A DNA stretch of 64,000 bases from Paracoccaceae bacterium (GTDB lineage: Bacteria > Pseudomonadota > Alphaproteobacteria > Rhodobacterales > Rhodobacteraceae), in NCBI GenBank assembly GCA_022843025.1, contig JALHOL010000002.1, forward strand, positions 1-64,000, given 5' to 3'. Of the stretch, positions 7,805 to 19,627 are shown piece after piece. The notes beneath the pieces are model-generated. The model made no database searches and was not told the origin of the DNA. It worked only from the letters and a program-made list of their open reading frames with translations. Made by a program: the position numbers and the translations under genes. Numbering within the stretch: position 1 is the first letter of the stretch; every line of letters begins with the position of its first letter.

Positions 7805-9277
7805 TCAAAGGTCATAAATCGCCGCAAACTTCGCATCGATGTAATCCAGAAGCGGCCCTTCATCCGGTTCAAACCCGCAGGCATGGGCAATCGTCTCACG
7901 CGGGGACCGCAGCCCGCCATGGCGCTGCAACCGCTCACGCAGCCATTCGGTCGCCGGTGCCGTATCCCCCTGCGCCAGATGCGCGTCCAGATCGGGGATA
8001 TCCGCGCGCAGCGCACGGTGCAGGCAGCCGGCGTAAACATTCCCAAGGCTATAGGTCGGGAAATAGCCAAACAGCCCGACCGACCAATGCACATCCTGCA
8101 ACATGCCCTGCGACGGGCGTTCGACCTTCACGCCGAAATCGGCAGCAAAGCGGTCATTCCAGGCCGCTTCCAGATCGCCCACCGCCAGATCGCCGGCAAT
8201 CAACGCCCGCTCCAGATCAAACCGCATCATGATATGCAGGTTATACTGCACCTCATCGGCCTCGGTGCGGATGAAACCGGGCGAAACACGGTTAACGGCA
8301 CCGTGGAAAGCATCGGCAGAGTTAATCCCAAATTCACCAAACCGCTCGCGCATCTGCCCGAACAGCCAGCCGGTAAAGGCGCGGCTCCGGCCCAGCTGGT
8401 TTTCATAGATGCGGCTCTGGCTTTCATGCACACCCATAGACACGCCGCCACCCAAAGGCGACAGGCGATAGTCTGAGTCTATGCCCAGCTCATAGCAGGC
8501 ATGTCCCACCTCGTGGATGGTGGAATAGAAACAGTTGAACGGCTCGCGCTCCACCACCCGCGTGGTGATCCGCGCATCATCGCCCGACCCGGATGAAAAC
8601 GGATGCACCGCCAGATCCAGCCGCCCCCGGTCCCAGTCATAGCCAAAGGCCGTGGCCAGATCGCGCGCCAGCCGCAACTGCCCCTCACTGCCGAAAACCC
8701 CTTCCAGAACAGGTGGTTGCACTGCTGCATTCAACACCCGCGCCCGCAGCGCCACCAGCCGTGGCCGCATCCTGTCGAACATCGCACCGATGCTGGCCGC
8801 GGTCGCTCCCGGCTCGTAATCGTCCAGCAGCGCGTCATAGACATCGCCGCCTTGTGCCAAAGCCGCACCTTCCTCCTGCCGCAGCCGGATCACATCGGCC
8901 AGCACCGGCAGGAACCCAGGCACGTCTTCCTTGGCCCGCGCTTCGGCCCAGATACCCTGCGCCATGCTGGTGACGCGCGCAATCTCCTGCGCCAGCGCGG
9001 CAGGCACCTTTGTCGCACGGTCATAGCTGCGCCGGATCAGCCGCAATTGCGCAGCCGACACGTCATCCACCGCCACAGCCGCCGCCAACCAATCGGCAAT
9101 CCGGCCGTCGGTGCGCCGCGCGTGCAGCACCCCCTCCATCGCGGCCATCTCTTCCGACCGTTGTTCGGCCGCACCGCGCGGCATCATGGTTTCCTGATCC
9201 CAGCCCAGCCGCCCGGCCACCTGCGCCAGCGCCTCGGTCTCGCGCTGGAACGCCATCAGTTCGTCATAGGCCGTCAT
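7805..9277 (-). CDS. Carboxypeptidase M32 (Taq type)
   Basis: A 490-residue cytoplasmic metallocarboxypeptidase that trims C-terminal residues from peptides. The zinc motif HEVGH (in STIHEVGHACYELG) and the downstream M32 motif HESQSRIYENQLGR are intact. Length is normal for the family. The start is the ATG with GGGAGGGG upstream. This ATG overlaps the TGA of the heme A synthase gene (ATGA), which implies translational coupling; an upstream extension would run well inside ctaA. Confidence 0.92.
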   Translation of the reverse strand: MTAYDELMAFQRETEALAQVAGRLGWDQETMMPRGAAEQRSEEMAAMEGVLHARRTDGRIADWLAAAVAVDDVSAAQLRLIRRSYDRATKVPAALAQEIARVTSMAQGIWAEARAKEDVPGFLPVLADVIRLRQEEGAALAQGGDVYDALLDDYEPGATAASIGAMFDRMRPRLVALRARVLNAAVQPPVLEGVFGSEGQLRLARDLATAFGYDWDRGRLDLAVHPFSSGSGDDARITTRVVEREPFNCFYSTIHEVGHACYELGIDSDYRLSPLGGGVSMGVHESQSRIYENQLGRSRAFTGWLFGQMRERFGEFGINSADAFHGAVNRVSPGFIRTEADEVQYNLHIMMRFDLERALIAGDLAVGDLEAAWNDRFAADFGVKVERPSQGMLQDVHWSVGLFGYFPTYSLGNVYAGCLHRALRADIPDLDAHLAQGDTAPATEWLRERLQRHGGLRSPRETIAHACGFEPDEGPLLDYIDAKFAAIYDL

Positions 9278-10443
9278 GCCGTCCCCTCCCGGATCGAACC
9301 CGCCATCGGGTATTGCGCCAGATGCCGCGCCCGGATGATCAGCACCCACAGGATCACCGCGCCAATCTGATGGGTGATCGCCACATGCACATGCGCCGCC
9401 GTCAGCACCGCCGCGATGCCCAGCACCATCTGTGCCAGCATCATCGCCATGACGCCATGATAGGCGCCCCGCGTCACCGCATGGGCCGATCTGCGCCCCC
9501 GCAGCCAGACCACCACGCCAAAGGCAAACAGCAGATAGCCCGACATCCGATGCATGAACTGCACCAGACCGGGGTTCTCAAGAAACGCATGCCAGATCGG
9601 CAGACTGCCCCCATTGCCATCCGGCACATAAAAGGCATCCGCCGGAAAGAACTGCCCGTTCATAAGGGGCCAGGTCGGAAAGCCCCGCCCCGCATCAATC
9701 CCCGCCACCAGCGCCCCCAGCAGGATCTGCAGGAACGCGAAATGCATCAGGCCCGTGGTCATTGAGAACAGCTTCGCCTCACGCCCCCGCCGCGCCTGCA
9801 TCAACTCGGCCTCGCTGCGCCCCAGAAGGAACACATACCACGCAATCAGCCCCAATATCACAAAGGCCAACCCCAGATGCGTCGCCAGCCGATAGGATTT
9901 CACATCCAGCATGGTCCCTTCGAACCCCGAACGCACCATCCACCAGCCGATCGCCCCCTGCAGGCCCCCCAGCGCACCCAGCAGCAAAAGCCGCCCGGTC
10001 CACCCGGCAGGGATGTTCCGAGTCACCAGAAACCCGGCAAAGCCCAGGAACCAGACCAGCCCGATCAGGCGGCCCAGTTGCCGATGGCCCCATTCCCACC
10101 AGTAGATGACCTTGAATTCCTCAAGGCTCATCCCCTTGTTCTGCAACTGATATTCCGGAATGGCACGATACTTGTCGAACTCCGATTGCCAGGTAGCCGC
10201 ATCCAGCGGCGGAATCGCCCCCGTCAAAGGACGCCATTCCGTGATCGAAAGCCCTGAATCCGTCAGCCGCGTCATGCCACCCACGGCGATCATCGTGGCC
10301 ACCAGCAAAAACAGCGCCACAAGCCACAGCCGGATGCCGCGCCGCGCGCCCTGCGCCTTGGCGGCGATCATGCCCCCCTGCGGCGGCGGAGCCGACTTCA
10401 CCCCCTGCCCCACCTCTTCAAAGATGCTGCGCTTGCCTGCCAT
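9274..10443 (-). CDS. ctaA: Heme A synthase
   Basis: A 389-residue integral membrane protein that oxidises heme O to heme A for aa3-type cytochrome oxidase. Conserved histidines sit in EWGHRQLGR, GLMHFAFLQ, QFMHRMSGY and AITHQIGA, the four heme-ligand positions of the CtaA/Cox15 family, across about eight membrane helices. A cytoplasmic N-terminal tail precedes helix 1, as in alphaproteobacterial forms. AAGGAG lies 6 nt before the chosen ATG. It heads an operon with an M32 peptidase and an MFS transporter. Confidence 0.93.
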   Translation of the reverse strand: MAGKRSIFEEVGQGVKSAPPPQGGMIAAKAQGARRGIRLWLVALFLLVATMIAVGGMTRLTDSGLSITEWRPLTGAIPPLDAATWQSEFDKYRAIPEYQLQNKGMSLEEFKVIYWWEWGHRQLGRLIGLVWFLGFAGFLVTRNIPAGWTGRLLLLGALGGLQGAIGWWMVRSGFEGTMLDVKSYRLATHLGLAFVILGLIAWYVFLLGRSEAELMQARRGREAKLFSMTTGLMHFAFLQILLGALVAGIDAGRGFPTWPLMNGQFFPADAFYVPDGNGGSLPIWHAFLENPGLVQFMHRMSGYLLFAFGVVVWLRGRRSAHAVTRGAYHGVMAMMLAQMVLGIAAVLTAAHVHVAITHQIGAVILWVLIIRARHLAQYPMAGSIREGTA

Positions 10444-10560
10444 CGCCGTCTCCTTCGTTCCGGCGCGGAGGGTATGCCCAGCCCCCGTCCCCTTCAAGGG
10501 GCTGCGGCGAAGAGTGCCGCCCGCATCACGCCCCTGATGCCCATCTTCCCTGGCAAGCCA

Positions 10561-10584
10561 GCTTCATCTTGGCCCAAATACCCT
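10561..10584 (+). repeat. Dispersed intergenic motif, copy 3
   Basis: GCTTCATCTTGGCCCAAATA then CCCT, followed by a GC-rich run of G and C. It lies in the 186-bp spacer between the ctaA and TrmJ-like genes, in the same orientation as the other copies. Confidence 0.65.
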
Positions 10585-10629
10585 GGGGTCCGGGGGGAAC
10601 CCCCGGTCCGACGCTTGCCAAGGCAAGCC

Positions 10630-11403
10630 TCACTCCCCCTGCTGGCGCAGCTTATAGGCGATTTGCCGAAGCATCCCGTGGAAGGTCTGCACCTCGGCCC
10701 GCGTCAACCCCAGCCGCGCGAACATGTTGCGCAGGTTCAGCTTCATATGCGGGGCCTTGTCCGGCGGATAGAAGAACCCGGCCAGTTCCAGCCGCTCCTC
10801 GAAATGGTCCGACAGCCGCTCCACCTCCAGCCGGCTCGCAAACTCCGTCCGCGCCAGCCCCATGATCTCGGGTTCCACCACCTCGGTCTGGCGCCGCCAT
10901 TCATAGCCCAGCAGCAGCGCGCATTGCGCCAGGTTCAGCGACGGAAACTCCGGGTTCACCGGCACCGTGACGATGGCATTGGCCAGCGCCACATCCTCAT
11001 TCTCCAGCCCCGCCCTCTCTGGCCCCAGCAGGATGCCCACCCGCTTGCCGCTCGCCACCATCGCCCGCGTCATCTCCATCGCGCGTTCGGGCGTGACCAC
11101 AGGCTTCACCAATTCGCGCGGCCGCGCTGTCGTGGCAAAGACGAAATCGCAATCCGCAATCGCCCCCGGCACATCGGCAAACACCCCCGCCATATCCAGC
11201 ACCCGCCCTGCCCCCGATGCCATCGCCACTGCCTTCGGGTTGGGCCAGCCATCGCGCGGATCGACGATCCGCATCCGCTCCAGCCCGAAATTCAGCATCG
11301 CCCGCGCGGCGGCACCGATATTCTCACCCATCTGCGGGCGCACAAGAATGAAACAGGGCGGTATCATCTCGGTCACGGGCTCTGGCCTCTCCGGCTGGGA
11401 CAT
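10630..11403 (-). CDS. trmJ: SPOUT RNA methyltransferase, TrmJ-like
   Basis: A 257-residue RNA 2'-O-ribose methyltransferase of the TrmH/TrmJ group; TrmJ methylates position 32 of tRNAs. Motif 1 is seen near the N-terminus (MGENIGAAARAM). The knot motifs follow (LLGPERAGLENED and PSLNLAQCALLLGYEW). A helical C-terminal extension matches TrmJ length. The start is uncertain: I use the ATG before SQPERPEP, and one twelve codons later is possible. It is divergent from the ThiE-like gene. Confidence 0.8.
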   Translation of the reverse strand: MSQPERPEPVTEMIPPCFILVRPQMGENIGAAARAMLNFGLERMRIVDPRDGWPNPKAVAMASGAGRVLDMAGVFADVPGAIADCDFVFATTARPRELVKPVVTPERAMEMTRAMVASGKRVGILLGPERAGLENEDVALANAIVTVPVNPEFPSLNLAQCALLLGYEWRRQTEVVEPEIMGLARTEFASRLEVERLSDHFEERLELAGFFYPPDKAPHMKLNLRNMFARLGLTRAEVQTFHGMLRQIAYKLRQQGE

Positions 11404-11508
11404 ATCCGCGCCAGATACGCGCGCCCCCGCCCCACGGCAAGGCTGCTGCGCCATGGCCTTCGCCGGAAAACTGCGCTAATCAGCCCCAAACACCCCGGAG
11501 CGCCCCGC

Positions 11509-12126
11509 ATGGCCGACCAAGACCGCCCGCAGATCTACCTTATCACCCCGCCCGAGCTGGACCTTGACGCTTGGCCCGATCAGCTGGCCGCCGTGCTCGA
11601 CGGGGCGGAAATCGCCTGCCTGCGCATCGCGCTGGCCACAAGCGACGAAGACCGCATCCTGCGTGCGGGCGATGCCATCCGGCAGGTCGCCCATGCCCGC
11701 GACGTGGCCGTGGTGATCGAACGCCACATCCTGCTGGCCGAACGGCTTGGCCTTGATGGCGTCCACCTTACCGATGGCGCGCGCTCCGTCCGCAAGGTGC
11801 GCAAGGACATGCCCGATGCCATCATCGGTTCCCATTGCGGCACCACCCGGCATGAAGGCCTGACCGCCGGTGAAAACGGCGCCGATTACGTCTGCTTCGG
11901 CCCCATCGGCGCCACGCCCCTGGGTGATGGCAGTCGCGCCGAGTTCGACCTGTTCGAATGGTGGTCGGAAATCATCGAAGTGCCGGTCGTGGCCGAAGGC
12001 GCTCTCACCACCGAACTGGTGGAAAAATTCGGCCCCGTCACCGATTTCTTCGCCATCGGTGAAGAGATCTGGTCGCAGGAAAACCCCTGCGCCGCGCTCA
12101 AGGCCCTGCTCGCCCCCTTGGGCTAA
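11509..12126 (+). CDS. Thiamine phosphate synthase-like (ThiE/TenI family)
   Basis: A 205-residue TIM-barrel protein of the ThiE/TenI family. ThiE joins HMP-PP and THZ-P into thiamine phosphate. The segment GVHLTDG matches the diphosphate-side GVHLGQ region, and GADYVCFGPIGATPLGD matches GPxFPTxTK, but the lysine of that loop is missing. It may therefore be a TenI-like paralogue rather than a working synthase. CGGAG precedes the ATG by about 8 nt. Its stop overlaps the stop of the convergent olsA gene by 3 nt. Confidence 0.72.
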   Translation: MADQDRPQIYLITPPELDLDAWPDQLAAVLDGAEIACLRIALATSDEDRILRAGDAIRQVAHARDVAVVIERHILLAERLGLDGVHLTDGARSVRKVRKDMPDAIIGSHCGTTRHEGLTAGENGADYVCFGPIGATPLGDGSRAEFDLFEWWSEIIEVPVVAEGALTTELVEKFGPVTDFFAIGEEIWSQENPCAALKALLAPLG

Positions 12127-12953
12127 AGGCCCGCCATCCCCGCCCGCACCGCCGCCTCGCAATGCGCCGCCAGCGCCTTGCGGTCGGGAAAGGCATCCAC
12201 CGGGACGGGGTCGTGAAAGATCACCTCCACCCGCCCCTGCCGCGCCTGCGCCAGCACCATCAACAGATGGCCCGAAAACTCCATATCCCCCCACCAGCCA
12301 TAGAACCGCGCATCCACCCCCTCCGGCGCGCGATAGGCCAGCGTCACGGGCTGCACCCACATCACCTGCTCCATCCCATGGGTGTAGAAGGCCGCGAACA
12401 GCGTGGATTTGAACGGCAGCACCCGGATCGCATCGGTGCTGGTGCCTTCGGGAAAGAACATCAAATGATGGCCAGCGCGCAGCCGGTCCTCGAACATCTG
12501 CTGCTGACGCTTGGCCTCTGCCCCCTTGCGCGCGATGAACACCGTCCCTGTCGCCCGCGCCAGCCAGCCGATGGCGGCCCAATGCTCCACCTCGGACTTG
12601 GCCACGAAATAGCCCCGCTGCGCCGCGTTCAGGGCGAATATATCCAGCCAGGACGCATGGTTCGCCACCACCGCCCCCCGCTGCCGCATCACCTGCCCCT
12701 GCACGATCAGTGGCATCCGCAGGATGACGAATGCCATCCGGCACACGAATTGCGTGATCCACGGCGTCCAGGGCCGCTGCATCCCGAACAAGGGGCGTTC
12801 CACCAACCGCAGCAGCAGCAGCAGCACAAGGCAGCCATAGGTCACCGCGCCCAGCGCCAACCCGCGCAAGACCACCCGCAGCCAGCCCGCCAGCGTGATT
12901 GGCGGCACCACCATCTGCGACTGCTTCCAGTCCTCTGCGTCCGCGCCGCTCAC
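12123..12953 (-). CDS. olsA: Lyso-ornithine lipid O-acyltransferase (PlsC family)
   Basis: A 276-residue membrane acyltransferase. The catalytic NHASWLD (NHxxxxD) and the FFPEGTSTD block of the PlsC family are intact, after an N-terminal membrane helix rich in Leu/Val. Next to an OlsB gene it most likely converts lyso-ornithine lipid to ornithine lipid. I chose a GTG that overlaps the olsB stop (GTGA); an ATG 13 codons later, before VVPPITLAGW, is possible. It converges on the ThiE-like gene and overlaps its stop codon. Confidence 0.85.
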   Translation of the reverse strand: MSGADAEDWKQSQMVVPPITLAGWLRVVLRGLALGAVTYGCLVLLLLLRLVERPLFGMQRPWTPWITQFVCRMAFVILRMPLIVQGQVMRQRGAVVANHASWLDIFALNAAQRGYFVAKSEVEHWAAIGWLARATGTVFIARKGAEAKRQQQMFEDRLRAGHHLMFFPEGTSTDAIRVLPFKSTLFAAFYTHGMEQVMWVQPVTLAYRAPEGVDARFYGWWGDMEFSGHLLMVLAQARQGRVEVIFHDPVPVDAFPDRKALAAHCEAAVRAGMAGL

Positions 12954-13726
12954 CCACGCCCCCGCGTGTAATAGCCGCGATGCCGCTCTGACATCCGCGC
13001 CGTATCCATCACCAGACAGACATCCGTTGTGTTGAAGGCCCGGTCGATCCACGCCCCCTCGCCCACGAACCCGCCCAGCCGCAGATAGGCCTTGATCAGC
13101 GCCGGTGTCGCCCCCATCGCGGCCTTGCGGTCCAGCGCATCCGGCGGCAGCAGGTCCATCCGCTGAAACCCCGGCTCCCGCGCCCGCACGCGCAGAGCGG
13201 GCGGGGCCAAATGGTGATGATGCAGATAGGCCAGCGACGGCGTCAGCCGCGCAATATCGGTGCCATGAAAACTCGCCACCCCGAACAGGATCTCGATCCC
13301 CCGCTCCAGCACATAATCCGCCAAGGCGTTCCAAAGATGAAACATCGCCGTCCCGCCCCGATGGTCAGGATGCACGCAGGACCGCCCCAGTTCCAGAAGT
13401 TTCCGCCCGCTCGTCCGCAGCGCGGTCAGGTCATATTCGGCCTCGGAATAGAACCGCCCCTCCGGACCCAGCCTGTCGGATGGCAACAGCCGGTACACGC
13501 CCACCACATCCTCAAGCTGCGCCGGATCGCGCCGCGTGTCGATCAGCAGCAGATGGTCAAAGATGTCGTCAAACCCGTCCCGCTCCAGCCGCGCCGCGTG
13601 ATCGACAAGCGGTCCATCCGCGCCAAGCTCTTCGACAAAGACCTGATACCGCAGCCGCTGCGCCGCCCTCAGGTCGCGCGCATCCTGCGCCAGACGCAGG
13701 GTAAAGACGGTTTCATCGGCGATCAT
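12950..13726 (-). CDS. olsB: Ornithine-acyl-ACP N-acyltransferase (OlsB)
   Basis: A 258-residue GNAT-fold acyltransferase that transfers a 3-hydroxyacyl chain from ACP to ornithine, the first step of ornithine lipid synthesis. Family landmarks are RYQVFVEELGA, the LLELGRSCVHPDHRGG core, LFGVASFHGTD, and the late AYLRLGGFVGEGAWID. It ends in a 4-nt overlap with olsA, so the two genes form an olsBA operon. Ornithine lipids are phosphorus-free membrane lipids often used under phosphate limitation; no Pho box was recognised here. Confidence 0.9.
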   Translation of the reverse strand: MIADETVFTLRLAQDARDLRAAQRLRYQVFVEELGADGPLVDHAARLERDGFDDIFDHLLLIDTRRDPAQLEDVVGVYRLLPSDRLGPEGRFYSEAEYDLTALRTSGRKLLELGRSCVHPDHRGGTAMFHLWNALADYVLERGIEILFGVASFHGTDIARLTPSLAYLHHHHLAPPALRVRAREPGFQRMDLLPPDALDRKAAMGATPALIKAYLRLGGFVGEGAWIDRAFNTTDVCLVMDTARMSERHRGYYTRGRG

Positions 13727-13859
13727 GCGGTCGCTTTGCCCCTGTTGCGGCCTGTGCGGCCCCGCGTTGACATACGGCGCACCCCGGCTCGATGCAACAT
13801 CAGCCCCCGTTTGACCCCGCAGCATCAACCGGGGGTTGCAATCCGCTGCGCCTGCCCCA

Positions 13860-14039
13860 TCATCCCTTGGTATCAAAGACCAGCCGCAACTCCACATGCC
13901 TGCCATCGATCACCACCTTGCCGCGATGTTCGAAATTCACCGTGACCCGCCCGCCGACATTCGATTGCACCTGCCCCAATCCCCAATCCGGCTCTTGCGG
14001 GTGACGCACCAACATTCCAGGCTCCAGCAGTGAATTCAT
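13860..14039 (-). CDS. DUF3553 domain protein
   Basis: A 59-residue single-domain protein. The sequence MLVRHPQEPDWGLGQVQS, then VNFEHRGKVVID, is the DUF3553 pattern, resembling small SH3-like domains found at the end of UvrD-type helicases. Function unknown. AAAGGAT lies upstream of the ATG. Its start is only 33 bp from the divergent ChpT gene, so the two share a promoter region. Confidence 0.85.
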   Translation of the reverse strand: MNSLLEPGMLVRHPQEPDWGLGQVQSNVGGRVTVNFEHRGKVVIDGRHVELRLVFDTKG

Positions 14040-14072
14040 CCCCGTATCCTTTCCCAGTAACCGGAGCGTTCC

Positions 14073-14669
14073 ATGCCCGCCCAACCCGATCTGTCCGCCC
14101 TGCTCGGCTCGCGCCTCTGCCATGATCTTATCGGCCCGATCGGGGCCATCGGCAACGGGGTGGAACTGCTTCTTCTCGCCGGTGGGGGCCGCGGGGATGA
14201 GGTGGCGCTGATCTCCGAAAGCGTCACCGCCCTGAACGCCCGCATCCGCTTTTACCGCGTAGCCTATGGCATCGCCCGACCCGATCAATCCATCGCGCGG
14301 AATGAGGTCAGCGCGATCCTCGCTGATCTCTTCCCCTCGGGCCGCATCACCGTCACCTGGACCAGCCCGTCAGACCTGCCACGGGCCGAGGTGAAGGCGA
14401 TCTTCCTCCTCCTTCTCTGCGCCGAACAGGCCCTGCGCAGCGGGGGCCGCATCGCCGTCTTGCGCGACGGGGCGGAATGGTCCCTCACCCTCACCTCGCC
14501 CCGGCTGCGCCATGACGCCGCTTTGTGGTCGCTGACCCGGTCCCCGACCCTGCCGCCCGATCTGGAACCGGCACAGGTGCAGTTCCCCCTCGCCGGTCAG
14601 GCCCTTGCCCAACTGGGCCGCAAACCCGATTTCGAGCCGGGGCCGGAAACCCTGCGCATCAGCTTCTGA
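14073..14669 (+). CDS. chpT: Histidine phosphotransferase ChpT
   Basis: A 198-residue phosphotransferase that relays phosphate from CckA-type hybrid kinases to CtrA in alphaproteobacterial cell-cycle or motility control. The N-terminal helix [20 protein letters not shown] carries the phosphorylated His in the H-D-L context. The C-terminal part is a degenerate HATPase fold lacking nucleotide motifs, as expected. CGGAG precedes the ATG. Its 3' end overlaps convergent proA by 11 nt. Confidence 0.9.
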   Translation: MPAQPDLSALLGSRLCHDLIGPIGAIGNGVELLLLAGGGRGDEVALISESVTALNARIRFYRVAYGIARPDQSIARNEVSAILADLFPSGRITVTWTSPSDLPRAEVKAIFLLLLCAEQALRSGGRIAVLRDGAEWSLTLTSPRLRHDAALWSLTRSPTLPPDLEPAQVQFPLAGQALAQLGRKPDFEPGPETLRISF

Positions 14670-15930
14670 TCGTCCCGTCCCCGGTCACCAGATACTTGAA
14701 GCTCGTCAACTGTTCGGCCCCCACCGGCCCGCGTGCGTGCAGCTTGCCCGTGGCAATCCCGATCTCGGCCCCCATGCCAAACTCGCCGCCATCTGCGAAC
14801 TGGGTCGATGCATTGTGCAGCAGGATCGCGCTGTCCAGCCGTTCAAAGAACCGCGCGGCAGTGGCATCATTCTCGGTCAGGATGCAATCGGTATGCTGGC
14901 TGCCATAGCGCCGGATATGGTCAATCGCCCCATCCACCCCATCCACGATCTTCGCCGCGATGATCATGTCCAGAAACTCGCGGCCGAAATCCTGCGGCGC
15001 TGCCGCCACGGTCCCCGGCACTGTCAGCAGATCACCCTCGGCCCGCACTTCCACCCCGCGCGCCAGCAGATCGCTGATCAGCACGCCGCCATGCGCCTCC
15101 CAGAACCGCCGGTCGATCAGCAGGCATTCCGCCGCGCCGCAAATCCCCGTCCGCCGCGTCTTGGAATTGATCACCACGCGCCGCGCCATCTCCAGATCGG
15201 CCTCGCCATCGGCATAGACGTGGCAGATTCCCTCCAGATGGGCAAAGACCGGCACCCGTGCCTCGCGCTGCACAAGGCCAACCAGCCCCGTGCCCCCGCG
15301 CGGCACGATCACATCAATCCAGTCCACTGCCCGCAGCATGGCTTCCACCATCCCCCGGTCCCGCGTCGGCACCAGCTGGATTGCCGCCTCCGGCAACCCC
15401 GCCACACGCAACCCCTCCACCAAGCACGCGTGAATGGTGGTCGAGGAATGGAAGCTCTCCGATCCCCCCCGCAAGATCACCGCATTTCCGGCCTTCAGGC
15501 ACAGCGCCCCAGCATCCGCCGTCACATTCGGGCGGCTCTCATAGATCACCCCCACCACACCCAGCGGCGTGCGCACCCGCCGGATATGCAGTCCCGTCGG
15601 CCGGTCCCATTCCGCGATCACTTCGCCCACCGGGTCTTTCTGGCCCGCCACCGCGCGCAGCCCCTCGACGATCCCGCGGATCCGCCCCTCATCCAGCTTC
15701 AGACGGTCCAGCATGGCGGGCGAAAGCCCCTTGGCCACTCCGAACTCCATATCCTGCGCATTGGCCGTGATGATCTCATCCCGACGTGCCCAGACCGCAT
15801 CCGCCGCCGCCATCAGTGCCGCGTGCTTTCGCTCGGCGCTTGCATAGGCCAGCTCCGCCGCCGCGTCCCGCGCCGCCGCACCGATCCGGCGCATCATGCC
15901 GGTTGTGTCGTCCTGTGCTCCGTCAGCCAT
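14659..15930 (-). CDS. proA: Glutamate-5-semialdehyde dehydrogenase
   Basis: A 423-residue NADPH-dependent enzyme reducing gamma-glutamyl phosphate to glutamate semialdehyde, step two of proline synthesis. The cofactor region ([19 protein letters not shown]) and the nucleophilic cysteine in [13 protein letters not shown] are present. The ATG is chosen for GGAAGG 8 nt upstream; an earlier TTG is unlikely. In the operon it follows proB, separated from it by an ABM-domain gene. Confidence 0.95.
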   Translation of the reverse strand: MADGAQDDTTGMMRRIGAAARDAAAELAYASAERKHAALMAAADAVWARRDEIITANAQDMEFGVAKGLSPAMLDRLKLDEGRIRGIVEGLRAVAGQKDPVGEVIAEWDRPTGLHIRRVRTPLGVVGVIYESRPNVTADAGALCLKAGNAVILRGGSESFHSSTTIHACLVEGLRVAGLPEAAIQLVPTRDRGMVEAMLRAVDWIDVIVPRGGTGLVGLVQREARVPVFAHLEGICHVYADGEADLEMARRVVINSKTRRTGICGAAECLLIDRRFWEAHGGVLISDLLARGVEVRAEGDLLTVPGTVAAAPQDFGREFLDMIIAAKIVDGVDGAIDHIRRYGSQHTDCILTENDATAARFFERLDSAILLHNASTQFADGGEFGMGAEIGIATGKLHARGPVGAEQLTSFKYLVTGDGTIRS

Positions 15931-15971
15931 CTGCCCAACCTTCCGTTCTTCCACCAACCAGACCCCAACCC

Positions 15972-16496
15972 TTACAGGGCGGGTGCCTCAGCCCTGTCCG
16001 TCAAACTGTAATCGCGCGACACTGCAAAGATGCGCACCTCTTCGGCCCCGTCCGCTTGCGCCTGTGCCGCGATTTCCCGCGCCACATCGCCCTGCGCCGT
16101 CTCGGCCAGCGTCAGAAACCGCCCGGCCCGTGTCACGCTTTCATGCACACGTCCCGGCCCTGCCGCCGCCGCGCCATAGGCCGCAACCACGAAACGCCCC
16201 GCGCCATCCGGCTCCACTTCTGGCCCCACCCGGATGCGGTACTGCTCGAAATGCACCGCACGCCCCGCCGCCTGGCTTTGACGATGCGTCCCGTCACAGC
16301 GCCAAGCCCGGATCGCCGCCTCATCCGCCCAATGCTGATGCGACAGGATCGCATCAGGCTGATCCAGCGGCCGGAACCGTTCCAGATACAAAAGCCCCGG
16401 ATGCGCCGCCAACAAGGGCCGCAAGCGATCCACATGGGCAAAATAATGCGGCATATGCCCGGTCTTCGGCTGCATGTCGAAGAACAGCGCATGCAT
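15972..16496 (-). CDS. Antibiotic biosynthesis monooxygenase (ABM) domain protein
   Basis: A 174-residue protein whose first 95 residues look like an ABM/dimeric ferredoxin-like domain ([18 protein letters not shown], then [21 protein letters not shown]). The C-terminal half is likely a second copy of the fold. Such domains include heme-degrading enzymes and oxygenases; no substrate can be named. It starts immediately after the proB stop and lies 41 bp before proA, so it is embedded in the proline operon. Confidence 0.75.
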   Translation of the reverse strand: MHALFFDMQPKTGHMPHYFAHVDRLRPLLAAHPGLLYLERFRPLDQPDAILSHQHWADEAAIRAWRCDGTHRQSQAAGRAVHFEQYRIRVGPEVEPDGAGRFVVAAYGAAAAGPGRVHESVTRAGRFLTLAETAQGDVAREIAAQAQADGAEEVRIFAVSRDYSLTDRAEAPAL

Positions 16497-18709
<2,213 letters not shown>

Positions 18710-18732
18710 TCAAGCCTCGCGCAACGCATGCC

Positions 18733-18755
18733 GCTTCATCTTGGCCCAAATACCC
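18733..18755 (+). repeat. Dispersed intergenic motif, copy 4
   Basis: GCTTCATCTTGGCCCAAATA then CCC, followed by AAAAACCCCC. It lies in the spacer between obgE and the GNAT gene. This copy and the one at 10561 match over the whole core. Confidence 0.65.
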
Positions 18756-18839
18756 AAAAACCCCCACCGCAAAAGCGGCCGCCGGGGGTGCGGGAAACCG
18801 GGGGGTGCGGGGGGCCGGATCGTCCCCCGCCCTACCCGT

Positions 18840-19400
18840 TCAGTCCAGCTTGCGAATATAGGTCCATGTCGGGACCCGCGCATTGCGCGCGACCGAAAAC
18901 GTCTCCGCATCGCCCAGATACTGGAACCCCGCATTGGTCAGCACCCGCGCAGATCCCGCATTGTCCTGAAACACCTCGGCAAAGATCGTGCGGTTCTTCT
19001 GCGGGTTGGCCTCCACCAGCGCCCGCACCGCCTCCGACGCAAAGCCCGCATTCCAAAAGGCCGGCGCCACCCAATAGCCGATTTCCGACTGCCCGCGATC
19101 ATAGCGGGTTTCGTCCATCCGCTTCAGGCTGATCACGCCCAACACCTCGGCCAGACCGGTCGCCGATCCGTCCATGACCCAGACATCCTCATCCCCACCC
19201 TGCAAAGTGGCGCGGGCCACAAAGGCCTCGGCCGCGCCCGGTGGCAGCGGATGCGGGATCGACCGGGTGGATTCCGCCACGCGCTTGTCGCCCGCATACA
19301 TCGCAAACAGCCCGGCATCAGACCGGCGCACGGGGCGCAAGGTGAACCGTCCGGCGGCAATGGCCCCTTCGGGCATTGCGGTGACTTTATCCAGCATCAT
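18840..19400 (-). CDS. GNAT N-acetyltransferase (RimJ/RimL-like)
   Basis: A 186-residue acetyltransferase of the RimJ/L type, which acetylates N-termini or small amines. It shows the FTLRPVRRSDA start, IGYWVAPAFWNAGFASEAVRALV as the acetyl-CoA pyrophosphate loop, and NAGSARVLTNAGFQYLG as motif B. The start with GGAGGG upstream (MMLDKV) is preferred. It sits between rpmA and obgE in the operon; such a GNAT is common there in Rhodobacterales. Confidence 0.85.
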   Translation of the reverse strand: MMLDKVTAMPEGAIAAGRFTLRPVRRSDAGLFAMYAGDKRVAESTRSIPHPLPPGAAEAFVARATLQGGDEDVWVMDGSATGLAEVLGVISLKRMDETRYDRGQSEIGYWVAPAFWNAGFASEAVRALVEANPQKNRTIFAEVFQDNAGSARVLTNAGFQYLGDAETFSVARNARVPTWTYIRKLD

Positions 19401-19572
19401 GGCTTCCCTCCTCACGAAGCGCATGTCGGGGGCTGACCTGCCCCCTTCAAGTGGTTACGGCACGAATTGCGGGGAAATAGGCCTGCAGTCCGGCATTTTT
19501 GCGACCGGCCCCAAAGACCCGGATCGCGCAACTCCCCCCGCCACTCCGGCCACAAGACCCGGAAATGACCAA

Positions 19573-19598
19573 GGGGACCGGCTTTTCAGCCGATCCCC
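19573..19598 (-). terminator. Hairpin after rpmA
   Basis: Read leftward, GGGGATCGGCT-GAAA-AGCCGGTCCCC is an 11-bp stem (one G-U pair) with a GAAA tetraloop, followed by a modest TTGGTCATTT. A second 8-bp hairpin (TTTACAAT/ATTGTAAA) lies just before it at 19601-19619. Together they probably end or attenuate the rplU-rpmA transcript ahead of the GNAT-obgE genes. Confidence 0.55.
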
Positions 19599-19627
19599 CG
19601 TTTACAATCCAATTGTAAAGGTTCGGC

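Noticed and set aside
10474-11508. Upstream extension of the ThiE-like gene
   Set aside because: The extension is antisense to the TrmJ-like gene, and a good ribosome site marks the ATG at 11509.
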